Translations under genes and position numbers: made by a program
Shown: piece by piece, positions 1 to 9,015 of the stretch
Numbering within the stretch: the stretch's first letter is position 1
Layout of the letters: each line of letters starts with the position of its first letter
Notes under the pieces: model-generated
Databases searched by the model: none
Told to the model about the DNA's origin: nothing
Seen by the model: the letters and a program-made list of their open reading frames with translations, nothing else
NCBI GenBank assembly: GCA_913061465.1
Contig: CAJXSU010000016.1
Location: 1 to 36,603, forward strand
DNA: 36,603 bases
Origin: an uncultured Flavobacterium sp.
GTDB lineage: Bacteria; Bacteroidota; Bacteroidia; Flavobacteriales; Flavobacteriaceae
Reading direction: 5' to 3'

Positions 1-1
1 C

Positions 2-337
2 AATCAAACAATGATCAACCAATTGCGTACTGAATTTCCTTCAACCTCTATTTTTTCAATCCCTACGGGATGGGCAACCATCAAATTAACTCAAATGTAT
101 GAGGAGAATTTATTATTAGATACCATTACAGTATTTGGACCAAAACCAACGTCTTTATTTACAGACCAAAAAGGGCATCAAGGACAAATAGGCATTGAAG
201 CTGGCACTCTTGTCTGGTTACAAAGTATTTACAATATAGATCTTGATACCAATACCTATGAAACCGGTTTTAATACAGATCTTCATGACATTGCGAAGGA
301 AGTTACTGATAATCATGATCCAAATTATAAGCAATAA
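2..337 (+). CDS. C-terminal fragment of an unrecognised protein, possibly SGNH-hydrolase-like
   Basis: The reading frame is open from base 2, so the gene is truncated by the window edge; the ATG at 11 is probably internal. About 111 C-terminal residues are visible. I see no membrane segment. A segment reading LFTDQKGHQGQIGIEAG, followed by a WLQSIY stretch, resembles the end of SGNH/GDSL esterases, where an Asp and a His near the C terminus complete the catalytic triad and are followed by a helix. Here the spacing is D-x3-H rather than the usual D-x2-H, so the assignment is weak. The stop is only 4 bases from the end of the convergent DUF2461 gene. Confidence 0.45.
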   Translation, partial: NQTMINQLRTEFPSTSIFSIPTGWATIKLTQMYEENLLLDTITVFGPKPTSLFTDQKGHQGQIGIEAGTLVWLQSIYNIDLDTNTYETGFNTDLHDIAKEVTDNHDPNYKQ

Positions 338-341
338 ATAA

Positions 342-1013
342 TTAGATTATAGACTCACCATTTAAATTTGTAGTAAGTATATCGCTAAATAAATTAAAGA
401 ATGGTCTCAAAGCTTTATAAGACTTATCTACTTCAGAAATAAAGTTAGAAGAAAGTACTTCTTCATCTGTGAAATTACGAACAGCTATGAAGCCTTTTTT
501 ACGTAACAAATCTACATCTGGGTGCTCTTTATCAAAACCACGTGGTGCGGTTTTTAATTCATCGCCTTTAAATGTATTTCCAAAATAGTGTTGAAAGTTT
601 TTATCTTCTAAAATTTCTCGAAATTCTGTAGCATCAACTTCTATTTCTTTTCTAATTCGAAATAAATCTTCTTTGTTAGGTTCCCAAAAACCACCAGCTA
701 AGAAACTCTCACCCGGTCTAATTCTTAAATAATAACCACCCCGTAGATGTTTACCTAGCCTAGAAAATGAACCAGCAAAATGAGGCTTGTATGGGGTTTT
801 GTCTTTTGAAAAACGAACATCTCTATAGATTCTAAACAATTTAAATTTTTCTATATCATCATATTCTTCTAAATTATTTCTAATCTCAGCATATAATTCT
901 TTGGCATTATTTTGAGCTTCAATAAAGGTTGGTTTGTTTTCTGCAAACCAATCTCTGTTGTTGTTTTTTTTTAATTTTTTAAGATAAGACAAGCTAGATT
1001 TCTCGAATGGCAT
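342..1013 (-). CDS. DUF2461 / TIGR02453 family protein
   Basis: A 223-residue protein matching the DUF2461 family (TIGR02453), whose biochemical role is unknown. Recognisable family features are the N-terminal L-K-K-L-x-K-N-N-x-R-D-W-F motif at residues 9-22, the RIYRDVRFSKDKTPYKPH block near residues 80-97 and the GGYYLRIRPGE block near 110-120. The frame extends 28 codons further upstream to 1097, but that stretch is hydrophobic low-complexity sequence unlike the family and would overlap the divergent DUF1853 gene. The ATG at 1013 puts the family motif at the expected place. A near-consensus -7 box (TAATTTTA, plus-strand coordinates 1035-1042) would give a short leader. Confidence 0.9.
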   Translation of the reverse strand: MPFEKSSLSYLKKLKKNNNRDWFAENKPTFIEAQNNAKELYAEIRNNLEEYDDIEKFKLFRIYRDVRFSKDKTPYKPHFAGSFSRLGKHLRGGYYLRIRPGESFLAGGFWEPNKEDLFRIRKEIEVDATEFREILEDKNFQHYFGNTFKGDELKTAPRGFDKEHPDVDLLRKKGFIAVRNFTDEEVLSSNFISEVDKSYKALRPFFNLFSDILTTNLNGESII

Positions 1014-1067
1014 AAATAAAATTTTTAAAGAAGTTAAAATTACAAAAAATGATTTACTAATGATTTG

Positions 1068-1075
1068 TATTTTTG
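1068..1075 (+). promoter_or_regulatory. Bacteroidota -7 promoter box for the DUF1853 gene
   Basis: TATTTTTG matches TAnnTTTG exactly. The expected start point (about 1081-1083) coincides with the ATG at 1083, so the mRNA is predicted to be leaderless or nearly so. No clear -33 TTG was seen at the ideal distance. Confidence 0.5.
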
Positions 1076-1082
1076 AAGTTGA

Positions 1083-1889
1083 ATGAAGGTTACACAATTA
1101 AGATTTGAAGGTTTTATAAAAACTCCTGTTTTATGGAAAGAGAAGAGTGTTTATATGCTAACTCAATTTAAAATTGAACAAAAATCACTTTCATTTGATA
1201 TAGCAATAGATAGTAATCAACGTTTAGGGAAATATGTAGAGCGTTTTGTTTCTTATCAATTATCTAAGGATAATTCTATAAAAACGATTGCAGAAAATAT
1301 TCAAATATCAAAAAATAAAATCACCTTAGGCGAATTAGATTGTATCCTCTTAAAAGACGAGAAACCCATTCATTTAGAAATTATCTACAAGTTTTATCTA
1401 TTTGATGAGTCTCAAGGAAAAGATCCTTTACAGCATTGGATTGGCCCTAATAGAAAAGATAGTTTGGTTGAGAAGTTAGATAAGCTTCAACAAAAGCAGT
1501 TGCCACTACTCTACTCTAAAGAATGCTTAGAGTATCTACAAAGCATTGATTTAAATGCAAAAGACATAGAGCAACAAGTCTATTTTAAAGCACAATTGTT
1601 TGTTCCTTTTAGAATGAATACAGCCATTGAATCAAGTATAAATAAAGATTGTATTGTTGGTTTTTATATCCATCAAGAAGAATTGTCGCAATTTAAAAAT
1701 GTTAAGTTTTACATTCCTAGTAAAAAAGATTGGTTGATGATACCTCATACAAATATAGACTGGTTGAATTATGATGATTTCGTTATAGAAAGCAAAGAGT
1801 ATTTAAATCGTAAGTTTTCTCCTATGTGTTGGATGAAATCAAAAAATGGAGAACTCAAAAAGTTTTTTTTAATCTGGTGGGAGACATGA
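1083..1889 (+). CDS. DUF1853 family protein
   Basis: A 268-residue soluble protein of the DUF1853 family, function unknown. The diagnostic parts are the GELDCILL...HLEIIYKFYLFD block (roughly residues 80-105), which has a PD-(D/E)xK-like look with an acidic D-x-L followed by E-x-x-Y-K, and the HWIGPNRKDSLVEKLDKL block at about 119-137 followed by QLPLLYS. The start at 1083 keeps the N-terminal GFIKTPVLW motif seen in flavobacterial relatives. It is transcribed divergently from the DUF2461 gene and ends 13 bases before the convergent hisI(E). A nuclease-like fold is my inference from the E-x-x-Y-K arrangement, not an established fact. Confidence 0.88.
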   Translation: MKVTQLRFEGFIKTPVLWKEKSVYMLTQFKIEQKSLSFDIAIDSNQRLGKYVERFVSYQLSKDNSIKTIAENIQISKNKITLGELDCILLKDEKPIHLEIIYKFYLFDESQGKDPLQHWIGPNRKDSLVEKLDKLQQKQLPLLYSKECLEYLQSIDLNAKDIEQQVYFKAQLFVPFRMNTAIESSINKDCIVGFYIHQEELSQFKNVKFYIPSKKDWLMIPHTNIDWLNYDDFVIESKEYLNRKFSPMCWMKSKNGELKKFFLIWWET

Positions 1890-1902
1890 GCTCATATAGT
1901 TT

Positions 1903-2502
1903 TTACTTTTCCCTTTCTTTTAATACTGCTATAACATCATTAAGTTTAAACCCTTTAGCTTGTAGCAATAGCAAATAATGAAACAATAAATCTGCACTTT
2001 CATTTAAAAATAAATCATCGTTGGTATCTTTTGATTCTATAACTAACTCTACAGCCTCTTCACCTACCTTTTGAGCAATCTTATTAATACCCTTCTTAAA
2101 TAGTGAACCAACATAAGATTTTGATGCGTCAGCGTCTTCAATTCTATTTGAGATAGTCTCTTCCAATTTAGTAATAAAACCATAAGAATTATCATTTCCT
2201 TCGTTCCAGCAAGTGTCAGAACCTTTGTGACATGTTGGTCCAACTGGATTTACTTGAATTAACAAGGTGTCGTTATCACAATCTAACTTAAGATCTACCA
2301 AGTTTAAAAAATTCCCACTCTCCTCGCCTTTTGTCCACAGTCTATTTTTTGTTCTGCTAAAGAAGGATACTTTTTGTGTTTGTTGTGTTTTATCTAGTGC
2401 ATCTTGATTCATGTAACCCAACATCAAAACATTTTTTGTTTTTGCATCTTGTATAATTGCTGGTACTAAACCCTCTGGATTTTTATTGAAATCTATAATC
2501 AT
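1903..2502 (-). CDS. hisI: Bifunctional phosphoribosyl-AMP cyclohydrolase / phosphoribosyl-ATP pyrophosphatase (HisIE)
   Basis: Catalyses steps 2 and 3 of histidine synthesis: PR-ATP to PR-AMP, then ring opening to ProFAR. It is a 199-residue fusion. Residues 1-105 are the cyclohydrolase, with DCDNDTLL at 74-81 (Mg-binding Asp residues) and the zinc-type cysteines C91 (in GPTCH) and C98 (in DTCW). Residues 113-199 are the pyrophosphatase, with the metal-binding E-E-x-x-E at 148-152 in KVGEEAVE and E168-x-x-D171. It is the last gene of the his operon; its ATG overlaps the hisF stop by 4 bases (ATGA), implying translational coupling. No clear intrinsic terminator follows it before the convergent DUF1853 gene. 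Confidence 0.97.
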   Translation of the reverse strand: MIIDFNKNPEGLVPAIIQDAKTKNVLMLGYMNQDALDKTQQTQKVSFFSRTKNRLWTKGEESGNFLNLVDLKLDCDNDTLLIQVNPVGPTCHKGSDTCWNEGNDNSYGFITKLEETISNRIEDADASKSYVGSLFKKGINKIAQKVGEEAVELVIESKDTNDDLFLNESADLLFHYLLLLQAKGFKLNDVIAVLKEREK

Positions 2503-3254
2503 AATCTAACTTCTATATTATTATTTCTTAACTCTTTTTTTAAATCTGTAATTTTTATTTCTCCAAAATGAAAGACACTGGCTGCTAATGCTGCATCTGA
2601 TTTTCCTTTAATAAATGTGTCTACAAAATGTTTAACTGTACCAGCGCCACCTGAAGCAATAATTGGAATATTTACCAATGCTGTTAACTTTGCCAATGCT
2701 TCATTAGCAAAGCCTACTTTGGTTCCGTCATGATCCATAGAAGTAAATAAAATTTCTCCTGCACCTCGGCGTTCTACTTCTTTTGCCCAATCAAACAATT
2801 CTAAATGGGTAGGAATAGTACCTCCAGCTAAATGTACACACCATTTTCCATTTACTTGTTTTGCATCAATAGCAACCACCACGCATTGACTTCCAAATTT
2901 CTGAGACAATTCGTTAACCAATTCAGGTCTTTTAATTGCCGAAGAATTAATAGAAACTTTGTCTGCTCCGCAGTGGAGTAAAGCATCTACATCTTCTACA
3001 GTAGAAATACCACCACCAACTGTAAATGGGATATTTACTTGTGCTGCAACTTTTAAGACCATTTCTAACATGGTTTTTCTTTCTTCTAAAGTGGCAGATA
3101 TGTCTAAAAATACCAGTTCGTCTGCTCCAATTTCAGCATATTGTTTTGCTAGTGCCACAGGGTCTCCTGCATCAATTAAATTGACAAAATTAACACCTTT
3201 TACAGTTCTGCCGTTTTTAATATCTAAGCAGGGTATAATTCTCTTTGTGAGCAT
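2499..3254 (-). CDS. hisF: Imidazole glycerol phosphate synthase cyclase subunit HisF
   Basis: A 251-residue (beta/alpha)8 barrel that condenses PRFAR with ammonia delivered by HisH to give IGP and AICAR. Both catalytic aspartates are present: D11 in [11 protein letters not shown] and D130 in VVAIDAK. The phosphate-binding glycine loops are visible as TVGGGI (residues 78-83) and IIASGGAG near the C terminus. Full family length. It lies 1 base downstream of hisA and overlaps hisI by 4 bases, with HisH encoded two genes upstream in the same operon, so the heterodimer partners are co-expressed. Confidence 0.98.
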   Translation of the reverse strand: MLTKRIIPCLDIKNGRTVKGVNFVNLIDAGDPVALAKQYAEIGADELVFLDISATLEERKTMLEMVLKVAAQVNIPFTVGGGISTVEDVDALLHCGADKVSINSSAIKRPELVNELSQKFGSQCVVVAIDAKQVNGKWCVHLAGGTIPTHLELFDWAKEVERRGAGEILFTSMDHDGTKVGFANEALAKLTALVNIPIIASGGAGTVKHFVDTFIKGKSDAALAASVFHFGEIKITDLKKELRNNNIEVRL

Positions 3255-3255
3255 C

Positions 3256-3981
3256 TTAACTAGTTAATATATAGGTTTCTAATTCTTTTAAAGTAATTCT
3301 ATTTTCATAAATTGCTTTACCAATAATAACTCCCTCGCAATTCATATCCGCTAGTTTTGGAATTTCGTCAAATGTTGAAATTCCACCAGAAGCAATTAAT
3401 TTAATCTTAGGTGTATTTTCTAATATTCTTTGGTATAATTCAAATGAAGGTCCTTCTAACATTCCGTCTTTTGAAATATCTGTACAAATCACATAGCTAA
3501 TTCCTTTAGATTGATAGCCTTTTATAAATGGAATTACTTCTAAATCACTTTCTTCTTGCCAACCACTTACTGCAATTTTTTCATTGTTGCAATCAGCTCC
3601 TAAAATGATTTTATCTGCTCCGAATTTTGCAATCCAACTTTCAAAGGTTTTTGGGTTTTTCACAGCAATACTACCTCCTGTAATTTGATTTACCCCAGAA
3701 TTAAAAGCAATATGTAAATCTTCATCAGACTTTAATCCACCTCCAAAATCTATTTTTAAATTTGTTTTTGAGGCTATTTGCTCTAATATCTTATAATTAA
3801 CAATATGGCTTGCTTTCGCTCCATCTAAATCTACAACATGTAAATACTCGATTCCTGCATCTTCAAATGCTAAAGCTACCTCTATAGGATTTTCATTGTA
3901 TATTTTTTTTGTGCTATAAACTCCTTTAGTGAGTCTTACGCACTTTCCTTCAATTATATCTATCGCTGGTATAATTCTCAT
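3256..3981 (-). CDS. hisA: ProFAR isomerase HisA
   Basis: A 241-residue (beta/alpha)8 barrel enzyme, homologous to HisF, that performs the Amadori rearrangement of ProFAR to PRFAR. The base/acid pair is D8 ([11 protein letters not shown]) and D130 (ILGADCN); a further conserved Asp sits in ICTDISKDG at 165-173. The phosphate loops DFGGGLK (78-84) and IASGGIS are intact. One base separates it from hisH upstream and one from hisF downstream, so all three are read from one message. Confidence 0.98.
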   Translation of the reverse strand: MRIIPAIDIIEGKCVRLTKGVYSTKKIYNENPIEVALAFEDAGIEYLHVVDLDGAKASHIVNYKILEQIASKTNLKIDFGGGLKSDEDLHIAFNSGVNQITGGSIAVKNPKTFESWIAKFGADKIILGADCNNEKIAVSGWQEESDLEVIPFIKGYQSKGISYVICTDISKDGMLEGPSFELYQRILENTPKIKLIASGGISTFDEIPKLADMNCEGVIIGKAIYENRITLKELETYILTS

Positions 3982-3982
3982 C

Positions 3983-4564
3983 TTATAAGTTTAAAAAGTT
4001 TTGTAATATTCTCTCCCCTGATTTTCCACTTTTTTCAGGGTGAAATTGAACTCCATAAAAATTATCTTTTTGGATCGCTGAGGCATAGAAAAACTCATAA
4101 TCTGTGATTGCAATACTTCTTTCATTTTCTTCAACATAATAACTATGTACCAAATACATATACTCTTTATCGGATATCCCATCAAACAGCTTAGATTCTA
4201 GGTTAGTAATGGTATTCCATCCCATTTGTGGAACTTTTACTTTGTTAGAAAATCTTTTTACAGTAACATCAAATATCCCCAATCCATTGGTGTTTCCTTC
4301 TTCTGTTTTAGCACACATTAATTGCATGCCTAAACAAATGCCTAAAACAGGTTGTTTAAGTTGCTTGATAACCTCCACTAAACCAACACTTCTGAGTTTA
4401 TTCATTGCAGAGCTAGCCTCACCTACCCCAGGAAATATAATTTTATCAGCTGTTTTTATTTCTTCAACATCATTAGATAAAACTGCGGATACTCCTAACC
4501 TATTAAAAGCAAACTGAATACTTTTAATATTTCCAACTCCATAATCTAAAATCACTAATTTCAT
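3983..4564 (-). CDS. hisH: Imidazole glycerol phosphate synthase glutaminase subunit HisH
   Basis: A 193-residue class I glutamine amidotransferase that hydrolyses glutamine and channels ammonia to HisF. The catalytic triad is complete: nucleophile C77 in [10 protein letters not shown], and H175 and E177 in [10 protein letters not shown]. The oxyanion region reads FPGVGEA (44-50), and MGWN at 114-117 is the family signature. Its start codon overlaps the hisB stop by one base. Confidence 0.98.
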   Translation of the reverse strand: MKLVILDYGVGNIKSIQFAFNRLGVSAVLSNDVEEIKTADKIIFPGVGEASSAMNKLRSVGLVEVIKQLKQPVLGICLGMQLMCAKTEEGNTNGLGIFDVTVKRFSNKVKVPQMGWNTITNLESKLFDGISDKEYMYLVHSYYVEENERSIAITDYEFFYASAIQKDNFYGVQFHPEKSGKSGERILQNFLNL

Positions 4565-5700
4565 TACAACAAACCTTTTGTAGATGGTAAAATCATTTTT
4601 TCAATATCGCGTTTTACAGCCATTTTAATCGTTTTTGCGAATGCTTTAAAAATGGCTTCTATTTTGTGATGTTCGTTGGTTCCTTCTGCTTTGATGTTTA
4701 AATTACATTTAGCACCATCTGTAAAAGATTTAAAGAAATGCATAAACATTTCTGTTGGCATTTTCCCAACCATTTCCCGTTTAAAATCGGCTTCCCAAAC
4801 TAACCAGTTTCTACCACCAAAGTCAATCGCTGCTTGCGCTAAACAATCGTCCATTGGTAAACAAAAACCATAACGTTCTATTCCTAGTTTATTACCTAAT
4901 GTTTCATCAAATAATTCACCCAAAGCGATGGCAGTGTCTTCAATAGTATGGTGTTCATCAACTTCTAAATCTCCTTTTACTAAAATATTTAAGTCTAATT
5001 GAGCATGACGAGCAATTTGATCTAACATGTGATCAAAAAATGAAATTCCTGTTGAAATATCACTTTTACCAGTTCCGTCTAAATTTAAATCGATTTGAAT
5101 TTTAGTTTCGTTGGTGTTTCTTGAAATACTTCCTGTTCTATCTTGAGCTTTTAAAAACTCATAAATTGCAGACCAATCTTGTGTTTCTAAAGCAATATAG
5201 TTTTCTAATTCATCTTTGGTTACCGTTAATTCATTGGTTCCCTCTGTATTATCATTATTAATGAAAATACCTTTTGCACCTAAGTTTTTAGCCAATTCTA
5301 TATCTGTCATACGATCACCAATTACAAAAGAATTTTCTAAATCATAGGATTCAGAAAAATAGTGGGTTAATAAACCAGTTTTGGGTTTTCGAGTTAAAGC
5401 ATTGTCTTTTGCAAATGTTCTATCAATAATTTGCTCTGAAAAAACAATACCTTCTTTATCAAAGGTATTTACCAAAAAATTATGCACTGGCCAAAAAGTA
5501 GTTTCTGGAAAACTTTTAGTTCCCAATCCATCTTGATTGGTAACCATAACCAACTCAAAATTCAGTTCTTTGGCTATTTTACCAAGATATTGAAATACTT
5601 TAGGGTAAAAGGCTAGCTTTTCAAAACTATCGAGCTGATAATCTACAGGAGGTTCTAAAGCTAAAGTTCCATCTCTATCTATAAAAAGTACTTTTTTCAT
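4564..5700 (-). CDS. hisB: Bifunctional histidinol-phosphatase / imidazoleglycerol-phosphate dehydratase HisB
   Basis: A 378-residue fusion that performs the IGP dehydratase step and the histidinol-phosphate phosphatase step. Residues 1-165 are the HAD phosphatase: nucleophile D8 and acid D10 in FIDRDGT, and GDRMTD at 128-133. Residues ~186-378 are the dehydratase, with the manganese-binding HHTIED (250-255), the EHHKIEA block (343-349) and the [12 protein letters not shown] signature at 221-232. Unlike the E. coli enzyme, the phosphatase lacks the four-residue Cys/His zinc loop: the equivalent region is [16 protein letters not shown] (91-106). It lies directly after hisC with no gap. The same fusion occurs in gammaproteobacterial operons. 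Confidence 0.98.
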   Translation of the reverse strand: MKKVLFIDRDGTLALEPPVDYQLDSFEKLAFYPKVFQYLGKIAKELNFELVMVTNQDGLGTKSFPETTFWPVHNFLVNTFDKEGIVFSEQIIDRTFAKDNALTRKPKTGLLTHYFSESYDLENSFVIGDRMTDIELAKNLGAKGIFINNDNTEGTNELTVTKDELENYIALETQDWSAIYEFLKAQDRTGSISRNTNETKIQIDLNLDGTGKSDISTGISFFDHMLDQIARHAQLDLNILVKGDLEVDEHHTIEDTAIALGELFDETLGNKLGIERYGFCLPMDDCLAQAAIDFGGRNWLVWEADFKREMVGKMPTEMFMHFFKSFTDGAKCNLNIKAEGTNEHHKIEAIFKAFAKTIKMAVKRDIEKMILPSTKGLL

Positions 5701-6735
5701 CTATACTAATTTTAAGGTATTTATTAATTTTTTGTTTTCATCTGCTGTACCCACTGTAAAACGCAAACAATTTTCACATAATGTCTGATGAGTTCTATTA
5801 CGTACAACAATTCCTTTCTTTACAAGTTGATCATAACGTTTGTTGGCATTATCAACTTTTACTAATAAAAAATTGGCATCTGATGGATGTACTTTTTCAA
5901 CGATCTCAACTTTTTCCAAGTCTTTCATCAATTGATTTCTTTCAGCTATAAGAGTTACTATTTCATTTTTTACTTTCTCTTTTTTTAAGAGTGCTCGTAA
6001 AGCAACATCTTGAGTTAGTTGATTGATATTATATGGAGGCTTAACCTTGTTTAAAATTGAAATAATTTCTTCTGAAGCATAACATATACCAAGGCGAATA
6101 GCAGCTAACCCATAGGCTTTTGATAAGGTTTGTATAACTATTAAATTTGAAAATTCATGTAACCTACCTAACCAGCTCTCTTGAGTAGAAAAGTCAATAT
6201 AGGCCTCATCAATAACTACAATTCCATTAAATTCTTTAATGAGAGTTTCTATAGAATTAGCATCAAAGCTATTGGCCGTTGGGTTGTTCGGTGAACATAG
6301 AAACAATACTTTACTTTTAGGGTCTTGAACTTTTATTATCTCCTTAACATTAGGTTGAAAATTTTCTAATAAAGGAATTTTAATCAAGTCAATAGCATTG
6401 GTATTCGCTAAAACCTCATACATCCCGTAAGTAGGTGGTAAAACAATTACACTGTCTTCTTTGGGTTCGCAGAAAACTCTAAAAATTAAATCCAACACTT
6501 CATCACTTCCATTTCCTAAAAGTATTTCTTCTTTAGAAATCCCTTTAATACTAGACAATGCATCTTTAAGTAAATTCTGTTGCGGATCTGGATATCTATT
6601 TAAACCTGTTTCAAATGGATTTTCATTGGCATCAATAAAAATAAGCTCTGAAGACATCTCTTTAAACTCATTTCTTGCAGAAGAATAAGCTTCCAATGAT
6701 TTTATATTTTCTCTAATTAAATTTTTTATTAGCAT
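5701..6735 (-). CDS. hisC: Histidinol-phosphate aminotransferase HisC
   Basis: A 344-residue fold-type I PLP aminotransferase that converts imidazole acetol phosphate to L-histidinol phosphate with glutamate as donor. Visible motifs are GNGSDE at 74-79 (cofactor phosphate contacts), SPNNPT at 148-153, DEAYIDF at 176-182 (Asp to the pyridine nitrogen) and the Schiff-base lysine K206 in TLSKAYGL. The conserved Arg that binds substrate carboxylate/phosphate is in the LRFTVGT region near the C terminus. The start overlaps the end of hisD by 7 bases. Confidence 0.98.
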   Translation of the reverse strand: MLIKNLIRENIKSLEAYSSARNEFKEMSSELIFIDANENPFETGLNRYPDPQQNLLKDALSSIKGISKEEILLGNGSDEVLDLIFRVFCEPKEDSVIVLPPTYGMYEVLANTNAIDLIKIPLLENFQPNVKEIIKVQDPKSKVLFLCSPNNPTANSFDANSIETLIKEFNGIVVIDEAYIDFSTQESWLGRLHEFSNLIVIQTLSKAYGLAAIRLGICYASEEIISILNKVKPPYNINQLTQDVALRALLKKEKVKNEIVTLIAERNQLMKDLEKVEIVEKVHPSDANFLLVKVDNANKRYDQLVKKGIVVRNRTHQTLCENCLRFTVGTADENKKLINTLKLV

Positions 6736-8018
6736 GATTTCAGTTCTTTTAATCTAAGAGTTACTGCATTTTTATGAGCTTGCAAACCTTCAGCTTCTGC
6801 CATGAGTTCAATAGAGGGTCCAATATTTTGAATTCCTATTTTAGATATTTCTTGAAACGTAATACTTTTGGTAAAACTATCTAAATTAACTCCTGAATAG
6901 GCTTTTGAATATCCGTTTGTTGGTAAAGTATGATTGGTTCCAGAAGCATAATCTCCAGCACTTTCAGGGGTGTAATTACCTATAAAAACTGACCCAGCAT
7001 TGATGATTCCATCAACAAAAAAGTTATCGTTTTTTGTGCATACAATAAAGTGTTCTGGGGCGTATTTGTTAATTAAATCTAACGCCTCTTCAGAATTTTG
7101 CACCAAAATAGATATTGAATTTTCTATGGCTTTTATTGCAATTTCTTTTCTTGGTAACTCTTCAAGTTGTTTTTTAAGCTCTATGGAAACATTTTCAATG
7201 GTTTTCTTTGAAGTACTCACTAATAGTACCTGGCTATCTGCTCCATGCTCTGCTTGACTTAACAAATCAGAAGCCACAAAAGATGGATTGGCAGAATCAT
7301 CTGCCATTACTAATAATTCACTTGGTCCAGCAGGCATGTCTATGGCTACACCAAATTTAGTGGCAATTTGTTTAGCCACGGTTACAAACTGGTTTCCAGG
7401 ACCAAATATTTTATAAACTTTTGGAATAGTTTCTGTTCCAAAAGTTAATCCCGAAATCGCTTGAATTCCTCCTATTTTATAAATTTTAGTTATACCACAA
7501 AGACTAGCAGCATATAAAATTTCATTGGCAATTTTACCTTCTTTATTTGGAGGAGAACACAATATGATCTCTTTGCATCCTGCAATTCTTGCAGGAATAC
7601 CCAACATCAAAACTGTTGAAAAAAGTGGTGCAGTTCCGCCAGGAATATATAGTCCAATTTTTTGTATAGGTCTTTTTTCTTGCCAACAAACAACACCTTG
7701 CATGGTTTCTTTATAAACTTTCTCAGTTTTTTGGGCGCTATGAAATTTTTGAATATTTCCAGCTGCCAATTGAATAGCTTCTTTCAATTCATTAGAGATA
7801 AACTGAACTGCCATCTTAATTTCTTCCTGAGTAACTTGAAATGACAACAACGATACCTTATCAAATAGTTCAGTATATTTCATAATAGCACTGTCACCAT
7901 TAGTCTGAACATCCTCAAAAACTTCATTCACTGTTCTTTCGATTTCTTTAACTGTTTGTGTGGGTCTTTTTAAAATTTCAGACCATTGATCTACCCTAGG
8001 GTATATTATATTTTTCAT
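6729..8018 (-). CDS. hisD: Histidinol dehydrogenase HisD
   Basis: A 429-residue zinc enzyme that oxidises L-histidinol to L-histidine in two NAD-dependent steps, the last reactions of the pathway. Zinc ligands match the family: Q255 and H258 in SQAEHGADSQ, D356 in SAGDYASG, and H415 near the C terminus. The catalytic pair E322-H323 lies in YAPEHF. YIPGGTAPLFST (124-135), GPGNQFV (206-212) and DMPAGPSELL (227-236) are signature blocks. It overlaps hisG by one base and hisC by 7. Confidence 0.98.
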   Translation of the reverse strand: MKNIIYPRVDQWSEILKRPTQTVKEIERTVNEVFEDVQTNGDSAIMKYTELFDKVSLLSFQVTQEEIKMAVQFISNELKEAIQLAAGNIQKFHSAQKTEKVYKETMQGVVCWQEKRPIQKIGLYIPGGTAPLFSTVLMLGIPARIAGCKEIILCSPPNKEGKIANEILYAASLCGITKIYKIGGIQAISGLTFGTETIPKVYKIFGPGNQFVTVAKQIATKFGVAIDMPAGPSELLVMADDSANPSFVASDLLSQAEHGADSQVLLVSTSKKTIENVSIELKKQLEELPRKEIAIKAIENSISILVQNSEEALDLINKYAPEHFIVCTKNDNFFVDGIINAGSVFIGNYTPESAGDYASGTNHTLPTNGYSKAYSGVNLDSFTKSITFQEISKIGIQNIGPSIELMAEAEGLQAHKNAVTLRLKELKSC

Positions 8019-8875
8019 TACAACACCATTTTTTCAATTGGACAAACTAAGATACCTTCTGCTCCTTTTTCTTTTAATTCATCAATAATTTCCCAAAACT
8101 GATATTTACTTATTACTGAATGAACAGAACTCCAACCATCTTCTGCCAAAGGCAAAACTGTTGGACTTCTCATTCCTGGTAAAACTTTTAAAATATCTTG
8201 CAACTTATTGTTTGGTGCATTCATTAAAACATATTTTGAATTTCTCCCTTTTAAAACAGATTCAATTCTAGATTGAAATTTATTTAAAATATATTTTTTT
8301 TTACTAGATATATTAGGGGAAACTGCCAAAACTGCTTCAGATTCTAGCAAAACAGCAACTTCTTTTAAATTATTTTTAAATAAGGTGCTACCACTAGATA
8401 CAATATCACAAATACCATCAGCTAATCCAATATTTGGTGCAATTTCTACAGAACCATTAATGATGTGAATTTCTGTATTAATTCCTTTATCTATTACATA
8501 TTTTTTTACAGTATTTGGATATGAAGTAGCTATTTTTTTGTTAGTAAAATAATCAAAACCTGTATAGGTTTCATTTTTTGAAATTGCTAAAGAAACTTTA
8601 CACTTTGAAAATCCTAGACGTTGCGTGAATAAGATCTCTTCTCCTTTTTCTATCAATACATTTTCACCAATGATAGCGATATCTACCACTCCATCTTTAA
8701 GATATTGAGGAATATCGCCATTTCTCAAATAAAAAACCTCTAGAGGAAAGTTTCTAGCCGTGGCCTTTAACTGATCTTTTCCATTATCTATAGAAATTCC
8801 ACAGTCTTTAATAATTTTGAGAGAGTCTTCATTTAATCTCCCAGATTTTTGAATTGCAATTCTTAATGTAGTCAT
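8018..8875 (-). CDS. hisG: ATP phosphoribosyltransferase HisG (long form)
   Basis: Catalyses the first committed step of histidine synthesis, joining ATP and PRPP. At 285 residues it is the long form (HisG-L), which works without HisZ and carries a C-terminal ACT-like regulatory domain (about 220-285, LPGMRSPTVLPL onward) used for histidine feedback inhibition in this family. The N-terminal block LRIAIQKSGRLNEDS (4-18) and the PRPP-binding segment GICDIVSSGSTL (154-165) are clear. It is the first structural gene of the operon. Its start is 66 bases downstream of the leader terminator (8941-8971), so expression of everything below depends on read-through. Confidence 0.98.
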   Translation of the reverse strand: MTTLRIAIQKSGRLNEDSLKIIKDCGISIDNGKDQLKATARNFPLEVFYLRNGDIPQYLKDGVVDIAIIGENVLIEKGEEILFTQRLGFSKCKVSLAISKNETYTGFDYFTNKKIATSYPNTVKKYVIDKGINTEIHIINGSVEIAPNIGLADGICDIVSSGSTLFKNNLKEVAVLLESEAVLAVSPNISSKKKYILNKFQSRIESVLKGRNSKYVLMNAPNNKLQDILKVLPGMRSPTVLPLAEDGWSSVHSVISKYQFWEIIDELKEKGAEGILVCPIEKMVL

Positions 8876-8940
8876 AATAATAGTCCGATAGTTCGGTTAT
8901 TTTTTTATAGTTTGATAAATCTTAAAAGTTTAGTAAAATC

Positions 8941-8971
8941 AAAAAACCCGTTTGATTGTCTCAAACGGGTT
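8941..8971 (-). terminator. Intrinsic terminator of the his leader (attenuator)
   Basis: On the minus strand an 11-bp perfect stem (arms 8971-8961 and 8955-8945, 5'-arm AACCCGUUUGA) closes a 5-base loop GACAA and runs into a six-U tract at 8946-8941. It lies between the leader peptide stop and hisG, with no gene of its own to end. That placement, together with the upstream His-rich peptide, marks it as the regulated terminator of the operon. Confidence 0.92.
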
Positions 8972-9015
8972 GTTGATATGTTGAATTTAATCAATACACT
9001 TTTACTTCGCCTGAG
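8960..9015 (-). promoter_or_regulatory. Predicted antiterminator pairing of the his attenuator
   Basis: RNA segment CUCAGGCG (9015-9008, inside the last codons of the leader peptide) can pair over 8 bp, two of them G-U, with CGUUUGAG (8967-8960). That target contains most of the 5' arm of the terminator, so the two structures exclude each other. A ribosome stalled at the His codons (9040-9029) leaves 9015-9008 free and favours the antiterminator. A ribosome that reaches the stop (9004-9002) covers it and allows termination. A third, local stem (UUCG 9020-9017 with CGAA 9009-9006) could hold the segment when the leader is not translated. Pairings are seen in the sequence; the switching is inferred from the classical his/trp attenuation model. 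Confidence 0.75.

Noticed and set aside
1885-1894. Palindrome ATGAGCTCAT between the DUF1853 and hisI stops, considered as a terminator or operator
   Set aside because: No loop, no T tract, partly inside coding sequence; palindromes of this length occur by chance.
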